A DNA stretch of 22,187 bases from UBA9554 sp038205135 (GTDB taxonomy: Bacteria > Pseudomonadota > Alphaproteobacteria > Rhodobacterales > Rhodobacteraceae): contig JBBRCF010000057.1 of NCBI GenBank assembly GCA_038205135.1, forward strand, positions 1 through 22,187, given 5' to 3'. A model generated the notes under the pieces. It had not been told where the DNA came from, did no database searches, and was given only the letters and a program-made list of their open reading frames with translations. Positions 7,524 through 14,587 of this stretch are shown here, one piece after another (position 1 is the first letter of the stretch; each line of letters starts with the position of its first letter). Both the position numbers and the translations under genes were made by a program.

Positions 7524-7650
7524 TTCATCAACCTGTCTATTGTTCACGCGGGTCTTTACCCGATGGCAGCCGCCCTGACCAGTAGCCATGGCCCTGAAAC
7601 CGCGCGGAATTGCCGCAATTGCATCCTATTCGCCGCCGAAGCGCCGCAGA

Positions 7651-8367
7651 TCACCCCATCAGGCGGGCGGCGACCGACCGCAGATGCGCCCGCATCGCAG
7701 CTTGCGCCATGTCGGGGTTGCGCGCGGCGATTTCTGCAACGATTTCGGCATGTTCGGCAAAGCTGGAATGATCAGGCGGTGGGCAGGCCCCCGCCCGCAC
7801 CACGCGGCCCCACGATACCATACGCCGCAAGGTGTTCAGCTGATCGAACAGCGCCAGCAGCGTGACCGATCCGCTGCTTTCTGCGATCAGACGGTGGAAA
7901 TCATTGTCTAGCGCCTCGTATTCCCGCCACGATCCGGCCCGCCGCGCGCGTTCGACGTTCAGGCGCAGTTTGGCGATGGCGGAGGCGCTGGCATACAAGG
8001 CCGCTTCACGGGCGATGGCGGGTTCCAGCACGGTGCGGGCGCGCATGACATCGGCGGGGCTGACCTGATGCGCCAGCCGGTCGAAATCCCCGGATGGGGT
8101 CGCGGATGCGGCCTCGGTCAGAAAGGTGCCCTTGCCGACATGCCGCCATAGCCGGTTTTCGGTTTCAAGGCTGCCCAGCGCCCGGCGCAATTCGGCGCGT
8201 TTCAGCCCGAGGTCCAGACATAGGATGCGTTCGGGTGGCAGACGTTCACCGGGCTGAAAGGCGCGGTCGGCGATATAGGCGCGCAATTGCGCCAGCGCGG
8301 CTTTGTCCGAAACGCTGGCAGGATCTGCGCGTGGCAGCAGGGATGGGGCGTTCTGGTCATCCGGCAT
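7651..8367 (-). CDS. GntR-family transcriptional regulator, FadR/FCD subfamily (copy 1)
   Basis: The protein has about 238 residues. The N-terminal winged helix carries ERLPPERILCLDLGL and the wing RHVGKGTFL. The C-terminal FCD ligand domain contains the DNDFH, EHAEIV and RAHLRSV metal/ligand motifs. FCD regulators usually sense small organic acids and repress an adjacent catabolic gene. It is divergent from the FAH gene at 8473 and is clearly related to the regulator at 9186-9863 along its whole length, sharing YEALDNDFH-like, DHSSF and RHVGKGTF segments. ATG 8367 is preferred; a TTG at 8382 is in frame but falls inside the inverted repeat at 8377-8390. The inverted repeat suggests autoregulation. 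Confidence 0.9.
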   Translation of the reverse strand: MPDDQNAPSLLPRADPASVSDKAALAQLRAYIADRAFQPGERLPPERILCLDLGLKRAELRRALGSLETENRLWRHVGKGTFLTEAASATPSGDFDRLAHQVSPADVMRARTVLEPAIAREAALYASASAIAKLRLNVERARRAGSWREYEALDNDFHRLIAESSGSVTLLALFDQLNTLRRMVSWGRVVRAGACPPPDHSSFAEHAEIVAEIAARNPDMAQAAMRAHLRSVAARLMG

Positions 8368-8376
8368 GGCTTTACC

Positions 8377-8390
8377 GATCAATATTGGTC
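8377..8390. promoter_or_regulatory. Candidate operator for the GntR/FAH divergent promoter, copy 1
   Basis: GATCAATATTGGTC is an imperfect palindrome (12 of 14 positions symmetric), 9 bases from the regulator ATG. Its ATTGGT half is the same as the half-sites found at the second regulator. It is followed by AT-rich TTGAT repeats (8396-8420). Position and symmetry support an operator; binding is inferred. Confidence 0.4.
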
Positions 8391-8472
8391 AGTCTTTGAT
8401 AAATTGATTTGGATTGATTGACGAGCCGGAATCTGGGATGCACGGGGCATTCATCGCATGGAGTGACCCCAG

Positions 8473-9159
8473 ATGCCCGATTTCGTGATCAGCCCGCCGC
8501 CTGTCGTGACCCTGCCCATCTACGGGTCGGACGCGGTTTTCCCGGTGCGGCGCGTCTATTGCATTGGGCGCAACTATGCCGCCCATGCCATCGAAATGGG
8601 CCATGACCCGAACCGCGAACCGCCATTCTTCTTTCAGAAAAACCCCAACAATCTGACCACCGGTGATACCTTTCGCTACCCGGACCAGACCACTGATGTG
8701 CACCACGAGGTCGAGTTGATCGTGGCGCTGAAATCCGGTGGCACCAAGATTCCGCTGGATCAGGCGCTGGACCATGTCTTGGGTTATGGCGTCGGTCTGG
8801 ATATGACGCGGCGCGATTTGCAAAGCGTCGCCAAAGAGATGGGGCGGCCTTGGGAAATCGGCAAAGCCTTCGAGGAATCGGCCCCGGTCAGCGCGCTGCG
8901 CCCTGTGTCGGATGTTGGTCATCCGGCGGCGGGGCTGGTGCAGCTGACCGTCAACGGTGTGGCGAAACAGACGGGCGATCTGAACCAGATGATCTGGAAA
9001 GTGCCCGAGATGATCGCGTATCTGTCTGATTACTTTGAACTTGCCGCCGGTGACGTGATCATGACCGGCACGCCTGCCGGTGTGGGTCCCGTGGTACGCG
9101 GCGATGTGATGGCCTGCCATGTCGTGGGTGTGGGCGACCTGACGGTGACCGTCATCTGA
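8473..9159 (+). CDS. FAH-family hydrolase, fumarylpyruvate-hydrolase-like
   Basis: The 228-residue cytoplasmic enzyme belongs to the fumarylacetoacetate hydrolase superfamily. It resembles fumarylpyruvate hydrolases of the gentisate/salicylate route (NagK type), which split fumarylpyruvate into fumarate and pyruvate. Visible features are VYCIGRNYAAHAIEMG (residues 28-43), PPFFFQKNP (50-58), the metal ligands E79 and E81 in HHEVELIV and D110 in GLDMTRRD, then MGRPWEIGKAFEESAP and the C-terminal MTGTPAGVGP. GGAG lies 9 bases before ATG 8473. It is divergent from a FCD regulator, which probably controls it. No gentisate dioxygenase or isomerase gene is in the window, so the actual substrate could be another acylpyruvate. 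Confidence 0.88.
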   Translation: MPDFVISPPPVVTLPIYGSDAVFPVRRVYCIGRNYAAHAIEMGHDPNREPPFFFQKNPNNLTTGDTFRYPDQTTDVHHEVELIVALKSGGTKIPLDQALDHVLGYGVGLDMTRRDLQSVAKEMGRPWEIGKAFEESAPVSALRPVSDVGHPAAGLVQLTVNGVAKQTGDLNQMIWKVPEMIAYLSDYFELAAGDVIMTGTPAGVGPVVRGDVMACHVVGVGDLTVTVI

Positions 9160-9185
9160 ATGCCGTGCGCAGATCGCGGCGGCTG

Positions 9186-9863
9186 TCAGCCTGCAAGGGC
9201 TGGCAGCACCCGCGCACGCACCGATTCCAGATGTTCGCGCATCCGCTGCGAAGCAAGACCCGTGTCGCGCGCCGCAATCGCGGCACAGATCGCATCATGT
9301 TCGACAAAGCTGGAATGATCGCGCGGCGGCAGTTTGCTGGACCGCAATTGCCCCCAGACGGTCGACCGGCGCACAACATTCAGGATATCAAACAGGTGAA
9401 CCAACAACTTGTTGTGGGTCGCCTTGGCAATTGCCGAATGCAGGTTGTTGTCCCACGCCTCATAGCTGCGCCAGTCGGTGGCGTCGCGACAGCGTTGGCT
9501 GCAGGCGTTGATTTCATCGACATCGGACCTTGTGCCATAGATCGCCGCCAGCCGCGCCAGTTCGGGTTCAATCGCCAGCCTGGCCAGCACGACCTGCGAC
9601 GGGCTGGCCAATTCGCCCAGATACGCCACATCCGCAAGGTTCAGCACCGGACGCGCTCCGATGAACGTGCCGCGCCCGACATGGCGCCAGATCAGCCCAT
9701 CATGTTCCAGTTGCGCCAGCGCCTTGCGCAGTTCGTTGCGGGTGACACCGAATTGCAGGCTCAGATCGCGTTCGGGGGGCAGACGGTCATTGTGGTTGAA
9801 CCGGCCCGCCGCCACGAACTGCTTGATCCGTTCCGCAAGCGGCACGATGATCGGGGCATTCAT
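9186..9863 (-). CDS. GntR-family transcriptional regulator, FadR/FCD subfamily (copy 2)
   Basis: The 225-residue repressor-type regulator has an N-terminal winged helix (DRLPPERDLSLQFGVTRNEL, wing RHVGRGTFI) and a C-terminal FCD domain with DNNLH, EHDAIC and REHLESV metal/ligand motifs. It is a paralogue of the regulator at 7651-8367. It ends 26 bases from the convergent end of the first FAH gene and is divergent from the second FAH gene and importer operon at 10076-13768, which it probably controls. The inverted repeat ACCAAT-N6-ATTGGT lies 6 bases before its ATG and overlaps the ribosome binding region, suggesting autorepression. The ligand is unknown. Confidence 0.92.
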   Translation of the reverse strand: MNAPIIVPLAERIKQFVAAGRFNHNDRLPPERDLSLQFGVTRNELRKALAQLEHDGLIWRHVGRGTFIGARPVLNLADVAYLGELASPSQVVLARLAIEPELARLAAIYGTRSDVDEINACSQRCRDATDWRSYEAWDNNLHSAIAKATHNKLLVHLFDILNVVRRSTVWGQLRSSKLPPRDHSSFVEHDAICAAIAARDTGLASQRMREHLESVRARVLPALAG

Positions 9864-9868
9864 TCCTG

Positions 9869-9886
9869 ACCAATCCCTTCATTGGT
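9869..9886. promoter_or_regulatory. Candidate operator at the second GntR gene
   Basis: The perfect inverted repeat ACCAAT-CCCTTC-ATTGGT lies immediately upstream of the regulator ATG at 9863. The half-site recurs at 9987-10020 and, in one arm, at 8377-8390. This is consistent with a homodimeric GntR protein controlling its own synthesis. Confidence 0.55.
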
Positions 9887-9986
9887 TGCTTTCACATTCT
9901 AGGCACAGGGGCGAAACCTGTTTAGCATCTGAGAAAGTGCAATACGAATCCGCCGTGCCGCGCAAGGGTTGCCCACGCCAGACCTG

Positions 9987-10020
9987 CAACCAATCCTGTA
10001 ATGGTTGGGCGCATTGGTTG
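9987..10020. promoter_or_regulatory. Cluster of three ACCAAT/ATTGGT-type half-sites upstream of the FAH-ABC operon
   Basis: CAACCAAT (9987-9994), AATGGTTG (10000-10007) and ATTGGTTG (10013-10020) share one half-site in both orientations. The outer two form a perfect 8-bp inverted repeat with an 18-base spacer, and the inner two a near-repeat. The cluster lies 56-89 bases before the second FAH start, which fits a promoter-proximal operator for the adjacent regulator. Confidence 0.5.
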
Positions 10021-10075
10021 GGCAAGATGGCTTTGCGACGGCCGGAAACCCACCCGCAACAGGAGCTTTCGAACC

Positions 10076-11002
10076 ATGCGTTTTGCCACAATCTCGACCG
10101 GCGCGGTGTCGCTTTGCGCGGTACAGCTGGAAAACGGACAGTTCATGCCGGTTGCAACCGCCAGCAAAGCGGCGGGTATCACGGATGCGGCGTTGCTGGA
10201 CGGGTCGATGCAGGCGCTGATCGCCGGCGGCGATGCCGCGCTGACCCGCTTTGCGCCGGTGCTGGCGCGCGCAAACGCCGGTGACGCCGCGCTGACGGCG
10301 CTGGCGCTGACCGGTCCGGTCTTGCTGGCCCCGTTGCCGCGCCCGGCAAAGAACGTGTTCTGCGTCGGACGCAATTATGCCGAACACATCGCCGAAGGCG
10401 CGCGGGCGCAGAATACCGTCATCGCCGTGACCGAAGTTCCGGTATATTTCACCAAACCGCCGACCGCCGTAATCGGGCCGGACGCCGGCATCCCGGTGTT
10501 TCCACACGTGTCCGCCGCCATCGATTATGAGGTGGAACTGGCCGTTATCATCGGCACCGCAGGCCGCGATATCGCAAAAGACCGCGCCTATGACCACATC
10601 TGGGGCTATACCATCCTGAACGACATCACTGCGCGCGACGTGCAGCGCCGTCATGGCGGGCAGTTCTTCAAAGGCAAGGGGCTGGACGGGTCCTGCCCGC
10701 TGGGTCCGGTGATCGTCACCAAGGACGAACTGACCGATCCGCAAAACCTTGGCCTGCGCTGTCTGGTCAACGGCGATCTGCGGCAGAACGGCAATACCGC
10801 GCAGATGATCTTTGACATCCCGACGCTGGTGGAATCGCTGTCGGCGGGTCTGACATTGGAACCCGGCGATATTCTGGCCACCGGCACACCGTCTGGTGTC
10901 GGCTATGCGATGACCCCGCCGCAGTTTCTGAAAGACGGCGATTTGGTTGTCTGCGAAATTGATGGAATCGGACGCCTGACCAATCCGGTTCACAACGTCT
11001 GA
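10076..11002 (+). CDS. FAH-family protein (acylpyruvate hydrolase / 2-oxo-acid hydratase-decarboxylase type)
   Basis: The 308-residue enzyme has an N-terminal domain of about 85 residues before the catalytic FAH fold, unlike the shorter copy at 8473. Catalytic-domain features are NVFCVGRNYAEH (93-104), YFTKPPTAVIGP (124-135), the metal ligands E152 and E154 in YEVELAV and D183 in LNDITARD, GQFFKGKGLDGSCPLGP, and the C-terminal ATGTPSGVG. The family cleaves or decarboxylates acylpyruvates and related 2-oxo acids; sequence alone does not fix the substrate. AGGAG lies 10 bases before ATG 10076. It probably starts the operon continuing into the ABC importer 65 bases later, controlled by the divergent GntR gene. 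Confidence 0.88.
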   Translation: MRFATISTGAVSLCAVQLENGQFMPVATASKAAGITDAALLDGSMQALIAGGDAALTRFAPVLARANAGDAALTALALTGPVLLAPLPRPAKNVFCVGRNYAEHIAEGARAQNTVIAVTEVPVYFTKPPTAVIGPDAGIPVFPHVSAAIDYEVELAVIIGTAGRDIAKDRAYDHIWGYTILNDITARDVQRRHGGQFFKGKGLDGSCPLGPVIVTKDELTDPQNLGLRCLVNGDLRQNGNTAQMIFDIPTLVESLSAGLTLEPGDILATGTPSGVGYAMTPPQFLKDGDLVVCEIDGIGRLTNPVHNV

Positions 11003-11067
11003 GCAGAAACGGCCAGCAGAGCCGGGCCCAAAGACCTGAAAAACTGAACATTCTGGGAGGAAATGTG

Positions 11068-12096
11068 ATGCTGAACAGACGTATCTTCACGGCCCTGATG
11101 GCCAGCGCGCTTGCGCTGTCGCCGATGGGAATTGCCACCATGGCGTCGGCACAGACGATGACAAAGGTTACCTTTGTGCAGCCCAGCCCGTCGGCCATCA
11201 ACTCGTTCAACGTGTTCGTGGCCATCGGCGAGGGCTATTTCGCCGAAGAGGGCCTGGAAGTGCAGGTCGAGGCGATCAATGGTTCGGGCGCGGTGCTGCA
11301 GGCGCTGTCCTCGGGTCAGGCCCAGTTCGGCCGCCCCGGTCCCGGCCCGGTTCTGGCCGCACGCGGACGCGATGTGGATGTGGTGTTCATCTACAACTTT
11401 GCTGCCAAGTCGAACTTTGGCGTCGTGGTCCCGCAGGACAGCACAGTGCAGGGCCCGAACGATCTGAAGGGCAAGGTCATCGGCATCGGCACGGCTGATG
11501 GCGCCGAAGTGGGCTTTGCCCGCAACGTGATGTCGGGATCCGGCTTGAAGGACGGCACGGATTACACGTTCCTGACGGTGGGTGACGGCGGTCCGGCGAC
11601 GGCGGCGTTTGCGTCCGGCGAAATTCAGGCCTATTCCGCCTCGACTGCCGATGCCGCGATCCTGAACCAGCGCGGCGTTGCGGTGCGGGAAATCACGCCG
11701 ACGGAATATCAGCGGTTCTTCGGCAACGGCTTTGTGACGATGGGCGAAACCATCCGCAACAATCCCGAATTGGTCGAAAAGTTCATCCGCGCCATCTATC
11801 GCGGCCATGTGTTTTCGCTGGACGAGGCCAACCGCGCCAAGGTGCTGGCGCATGTGGCCACCGCAAACCCGCAGGAAAGCGAAGACGCTGCCTTTGCCGC
11901 CGCCCTGTTCGATGCGGTCAAATCCAAGACGGTGCCGGTCGATATGACCAACGGTCTCGGCTATCAGCCGCCCGAAGTCTGGGAAGAATGGCAGGCAACG
12001 CAGATCGCCGGTGGCGAATTGAAAGCGCCGCTGCCCGATCTGACCGCCGCCTACACCAATGACTTCACGCTGAAAGTCAACGGGAGCAAGAAGTGA
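11068..12096 (+). CDS. ABC transporter substrate-binding protein, NMT1/SsuA type
   Basis: The 342-residue periplasmic binding protein has a signal peptide (LNRR start, cleavage probably after ASA at residue 28). The mature fold fits the NMT1/THI5-SsuA group: an N-terminal FNVFVAIGEGYFAEEGLEV segment, GSGAVLQALSSGQAQFG, and LKGKVIGIG, with VEKFIRAIYRG in the C-terminal lobe. This group serves importers for taurine, alkanesulfonates, nitrate, thiamine precursors and aromatic acids, so the substrate cannot be fixed. GGGAGG lies 7 bases before ATG 11068; a GTG three bases earlier is in frame. Its stop overlaps the ATPase start by one base, so the transporter genes are coupled. Confidence 0.9.
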   Translation: MLNRRIFTALMASALALSPMGIATMASAQTMTKVTFVQPSPSAINSFNVFVAIGEGYFAEEGLEVQVEAINGSGAVLQALSSGQAQFGRPGPGPVLAARGRDVDVVFIYNFAAKSNFGVVVPQDSTVQGPNDLKGKVIGIGTADGAEVGFARNVMSGSGLKDGTDYTFLTVGDGGPATAAFASGEIQAYSASTADAAILNQRGVAVREITPTEYQRFFGNGFVTMGETIRNNPELVEKFIRAIYRGHVFSLDEANRAKVLAHVATANPQESEDAAFAAALFDAVKSKTVPVDMTNGLGYQPPEVWEEWQATQIAGGELKAPLPDLTAAYTNDFTLKVNGSKK

Positions 12097-12905
12097 TGCA
12101 GGCTGCCGCAGCCGTGCCCGGTCAGGCCGTCGTCACCGGCGAGCCTGTCTATCAGCTGCGCAATGTGGGCAAGACCTATGCCCGCAACGCGATCACGGCG
12201 TTGGAAGGGGTCAACCTGACCCTGACCAAGGGCAGCTTTTCGGCTGTCATCGGGTCCAGTGGCTGCGGCAAGTCGACGTTGTTGAAGATCATGTCGGGAT
12301 TGATCCCGCCATCCACGGGGCGGGTGGTGTTGCAAAACCGCCCCGTGACCGGCCCGCGCCGCGACATCGGCATGATGTTTCAACAGGCGACGCTGTTTCC
12401 ATGGCGCACCACGCTGGAAAACATCGTGCTGCCGATCGAAATCCGGGACGGCAAGGCCGCCGCCCGCGCCGCCCAGACGCAGGCTCGTGCCCTGCTGGAA
12501 CTGGTCGGTCTGAAAGGATTCGAACACACCTATCCCGGCGAATTGTCCGGCGGCATGGCGCAGCGCGCGTCGATCTGTCGGATGCTGATCACCGAACCAG
12601 CCGTGCTGCTGCTGGATGAGCCGTTTTCCGCGCTGGATGAATTGACCCGCGATTTCATGAATATGGAATTGCAGCGCATCTGCACCACGCGCAATGCGAC
12701 CGCGTTTCTGGTCACCCATTCGATCCCCGAGGCGGTGATCCTGTCGGACGTGGTCTATGTGATGAAACCACGCCCCGGCCGCATCGCCGAAGTGGTGACC
12801 ATCGACCTGCCGCGCCCGCGCACGCTGGATATGATGACAACCCCTAAATTCGGCGCGCTGGTCGAACATATCCGCAGCCGCTTGGACAAGGAGGCGTTCA
12901 TATGA
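12096..12905 (+). CDS. ABC transporter ATP-binding protein, SsuB/TauB type
   Basis: The 269-residue cytoplasmic ATPase energises the importer. It has Walker A GSSGCGKST (53-61), a Q-loop in MMFQQATLFPW (Gln 96-97), signature LSGGMAQ (150-156), Walker B VLLLDEP (170-176), a D-loop SALDE and an H-loop His near residue 208 in FLVTHSI. All catalytic motifs are intact. ATG 12096 overlaps the TGA of the binding-protein gene (TGATG), and its own stop overlaps the permease start by four bases (ATGA), the usual sign of translational coupling. The FPWRT segment after the Q-loop is typical of the nitrate/sulfonate/taurine subfamily. Confidence 0.95.
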   Translation: MQAAAAVPGQAVVTGEPVYQLRNVGKTYARNAITALEGVNLTLTKGSFSAVIGSSGCGKSTLLKIMSGLIPPSTGRVVLQNRPVTGPRRDIGMMFQQATLFPWRTTLENIVLPIEIRDGKAAARAAQTQARALLELVGLKGFEHTYPGELSGGMAQRASICRMLITEPAVLLLDEPFSALDELTRDFMNMELQRICTTRNATAFLVTHSIPEAVILSDVVYVMKPRPGRIAEVVTIDLPRPRTLDMMTTPKFGALVEHIRSRLDKEAFI

Positions 12906-13768
12906 CCGATCTGGACCGGACCGCCTTGAATGCGATTGACGATGATCAGGATACCGTCTGGACCGAAAAGACCGGCTGGCTGGACCAAGTGCCGCGCGCG
13001 GTACAGATGCTGTTCGTGTTCGCGGTGTTCATCGCCCTGTGGGACATTGTGACCCGGTTCGGTTTTGTCAGCCGGATCATCCTGCCGACGCCGTGGGAAA
13101 CCGGTGTCGACCTGATCTTTGTCGGACGCAACCTGCTGTCGGGGGGCTATATGCTGGCCGCGCTGTGGATCACCCTGCAAGAGGTGTTTTACGGGTTCCT
13201 GCTGGCGCTGTCGATCGGGTTCAGTCTGGGGGTGATCGTCGGCGAAACCAAATTTGGCGAACGTGCGATCATGCCCTATCTGGTGGCCATCGACACCATG
13301 CCCAAGGTGGCGTTTGCGCCGCTGTTCGTGGCGTGGCTGGGGTTTGACATCGACAGCAAGGTGGCGCTGGCCGCGTTCATCGCCACGTTCCCGATCATCG
13401 TCGGCACGGCGGCGGGCCTGCATGCCGCCGACACCAACAGCTGCAATCTGTTCAAGACCATGGGCGCGTCCCGCTGGCAGACGTTGACCAAGATGAAACT
13501 GCCGCTGGCCCTGCCGCAGATCTTCACCGGGTTGAAAATCGCCTCGGTCGGGGTGATGGCAGGGGCGATCACCGGCGAGTTTCTGGGCGGCGGCAAGGGG
13601 TTCGGCGAATTGATCCGCACCGCCGCCAGCCAGTTGAACACACCGCGGGTGTTTTCACTGATCCTGTATTTGTCGGTCGTGGGTCTGGGCCTGTTCGCGT
13701 TCGTGTCCTGGCTGCAGGGCCGCGTGGTGTTCTGGCAGAAAAACCGGCTGTCGTCGGACACCGAATGA
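12902..13768 (+). CDS. ABC transporter permease, SsuC/TauC type (BPD_transp_1)
   Basis: The 288-residue inner-membrane permease has a hydrophilic N-terminus (~1-35), a first membrane helix near 36-55, and about five further helices. It has the PTPWET loop typical of the Ssu/Tau group, the conserved KVAFAPLFVAWLGF segment, and the cytoplasmic EAA-type loop (FKTMGASRWQTLTKMKLPLA) that docks on the ATPase. The gene overlaps the ATPase gene by four bases. A single permease gene is present, so a homodimer is expected. An inverted repeat directly after the stop probably ends the operon begun at 10076. Confidence 0.95.
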   Translation: MTDLDRTALNAIDDDQDTVWTEKTGWLDQVPRAVQMLFVFAVFIALWDIVTRFGFVSRIILPTPWETGVDLIFVGRNLLSGGYMLAALWITLQEVFYGFLLALSIGFSLGVIVGETKFGERAIMPYLVAIDTMPKVAFAPLFVAWLGFDIDSKVALAAFIATFPIIVGTAAGLHAADTNSCNLFKTMGASRWQTLTKMKLPLALPQIFTGLKIASVGVMAGAITGEFLGGGKGFGELIRTAASQLNTPRVFSLILYLSVVGLGLFAFVSWLQGRVVFWQKNRLSSDTE

Positions 13769-13771
13769 TCC

Positions 13772-13795
13772 GCAACGCGCGGCACGGCGCGTTGC
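13772..13795. terminator. Hairpin between the convergent permease and VPLPA genes
   Basis: A perfect 9-bp stem GCAACGCGC / GCGCGTTGC with loop GGCACG starts 4 bases after the permease stop codon and lies 10 bases from the stop of the convergent gene. There is no T run. It can act as a bidirectional terminator for both. Confidence 0.6.
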
Positions 13796-13804
13796 CCTGA
13801 ATGC

Positions 13805-14540
13805 CTAGCGTCGGTAGCGACGCAAAGCGGCTAGACCCGCAAGTCCTTCCGGCAGCAGCAACGCTGTCGCCGGCAGCGGCACTGGCGAAGGCGGCGGCGG
13901 GGGCGGCGGCGGCGGTGTGATCGTGGTTTTCTGGAACCCGAACGACGCAATCGACGTGAGGGAGGTCGATGTCCCGCCCTGGCCACCGCCCAGCACCGCG
14001 AATGTCACGGTCTGATTGGCCGCCAGCGCCAGGTTCCAGGTCCCGGTCGTGCCGACAGGCGACAGCGGGTTCGACAGCGACAGGGCCCTTCCCCCCGATC
14101 CGAGGCCGTCGAAAACGCCCAGAGACAGCGGAACGGACGCCGCATCCAGCGCCGCAATCGTGTTGGGCCCGCCGCCGATCACATAGGTCTGCAGGGTGAC
14201 GGCCTGCGATGCGCCGACGGTAAACTGCGTCAAGGATGAGCTGGCCCCGCCAACGCGGATCCCCGTCACATCCGACGCGGCGCCCGCGATCCCGGTAAAG
14301 CGCAGATCGCCCGCGATCCGCGCCAGCGCCTGAAAGGTAAAGGTCACGCCGTCCGACACCTCGGTAAAGCTGAGGGGCTGTTGTGTCCCCAGAACACCCA
14401 TTAGCTGGCTCGGCGTGACCGACGTGAAAATTTTTATCAGTTAAATCAATGCTCTCAGCGGCGGCCGTGTTCGCCGTGACAGCAGCGATCATGACGGTTG
14501 CGGTCGTCACAAAGATCTAGAATTTCGAATCCGACATCAT
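13805..14540 (-). pseudogene. VPLPA-CTERM surface protein, frameshifted and with an early stop
   Basis: The main frame (from about 14429 to 13805) encodes a Ser/Thr/Gly-rich beta-type domain, a run of nine prolines, and a tail SPVPLPATALLLPEGLAGL ending RRYRR. This is the VPLPA motif, hydrophobic helix and basic end of exosortase substrates. Upstream the expected signal peptide (VTTATVMIAAVTANTAAAES) is in another frame. Removing one base from the run of five T (plus strand, 14430-14434) joins it to IFTSVTPSQLMGVLG. In that frame a TAG (14519-14517) also separates a good start, MMSDSKF at 14540 or 14537, from the hydrophobic core; GTG 14510 is the only start after it. Two lesions suggest a decayed gene or sequence errors. 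The domain function is unknown. Confidence 0.65.
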
Positions 14541-14587
14541 GAATATCCCTACTCCGTGCAATTGCACCTTTACTCGACCAACGTGTC

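Noticed and set aside
7608..7620. The palindrome AATTGCCGCAATT between icd and the first GntR gene
   Set aside because: It is symmetric, but a one-base centre cannot form a hairpin, no second copy was seen near other promoters, and 13 bases of symmetry can arise by chance.
6750..7865. A 371-codon plus-strand open frame opposite icd and the first GntR gene
   Set aside because: It spans two well-identified minus-strand genes and the gap between them, and has no ribosome binding site or family motif.
9899..10993. A 364-codon minus-strand open frame opposite the second FAH gene
   Set aside because: It is antisense to a gene with intact FAH motifs, and its composition is typical of a shadow frame in high-G+C DNA.
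13868..13920. A GGC/GGG-rich repeat as a possible simple-sequence repeat
   Set aside because: It encodes the polyproline linker of the VPLPA protein. The periodicity follows from the Pro codons.
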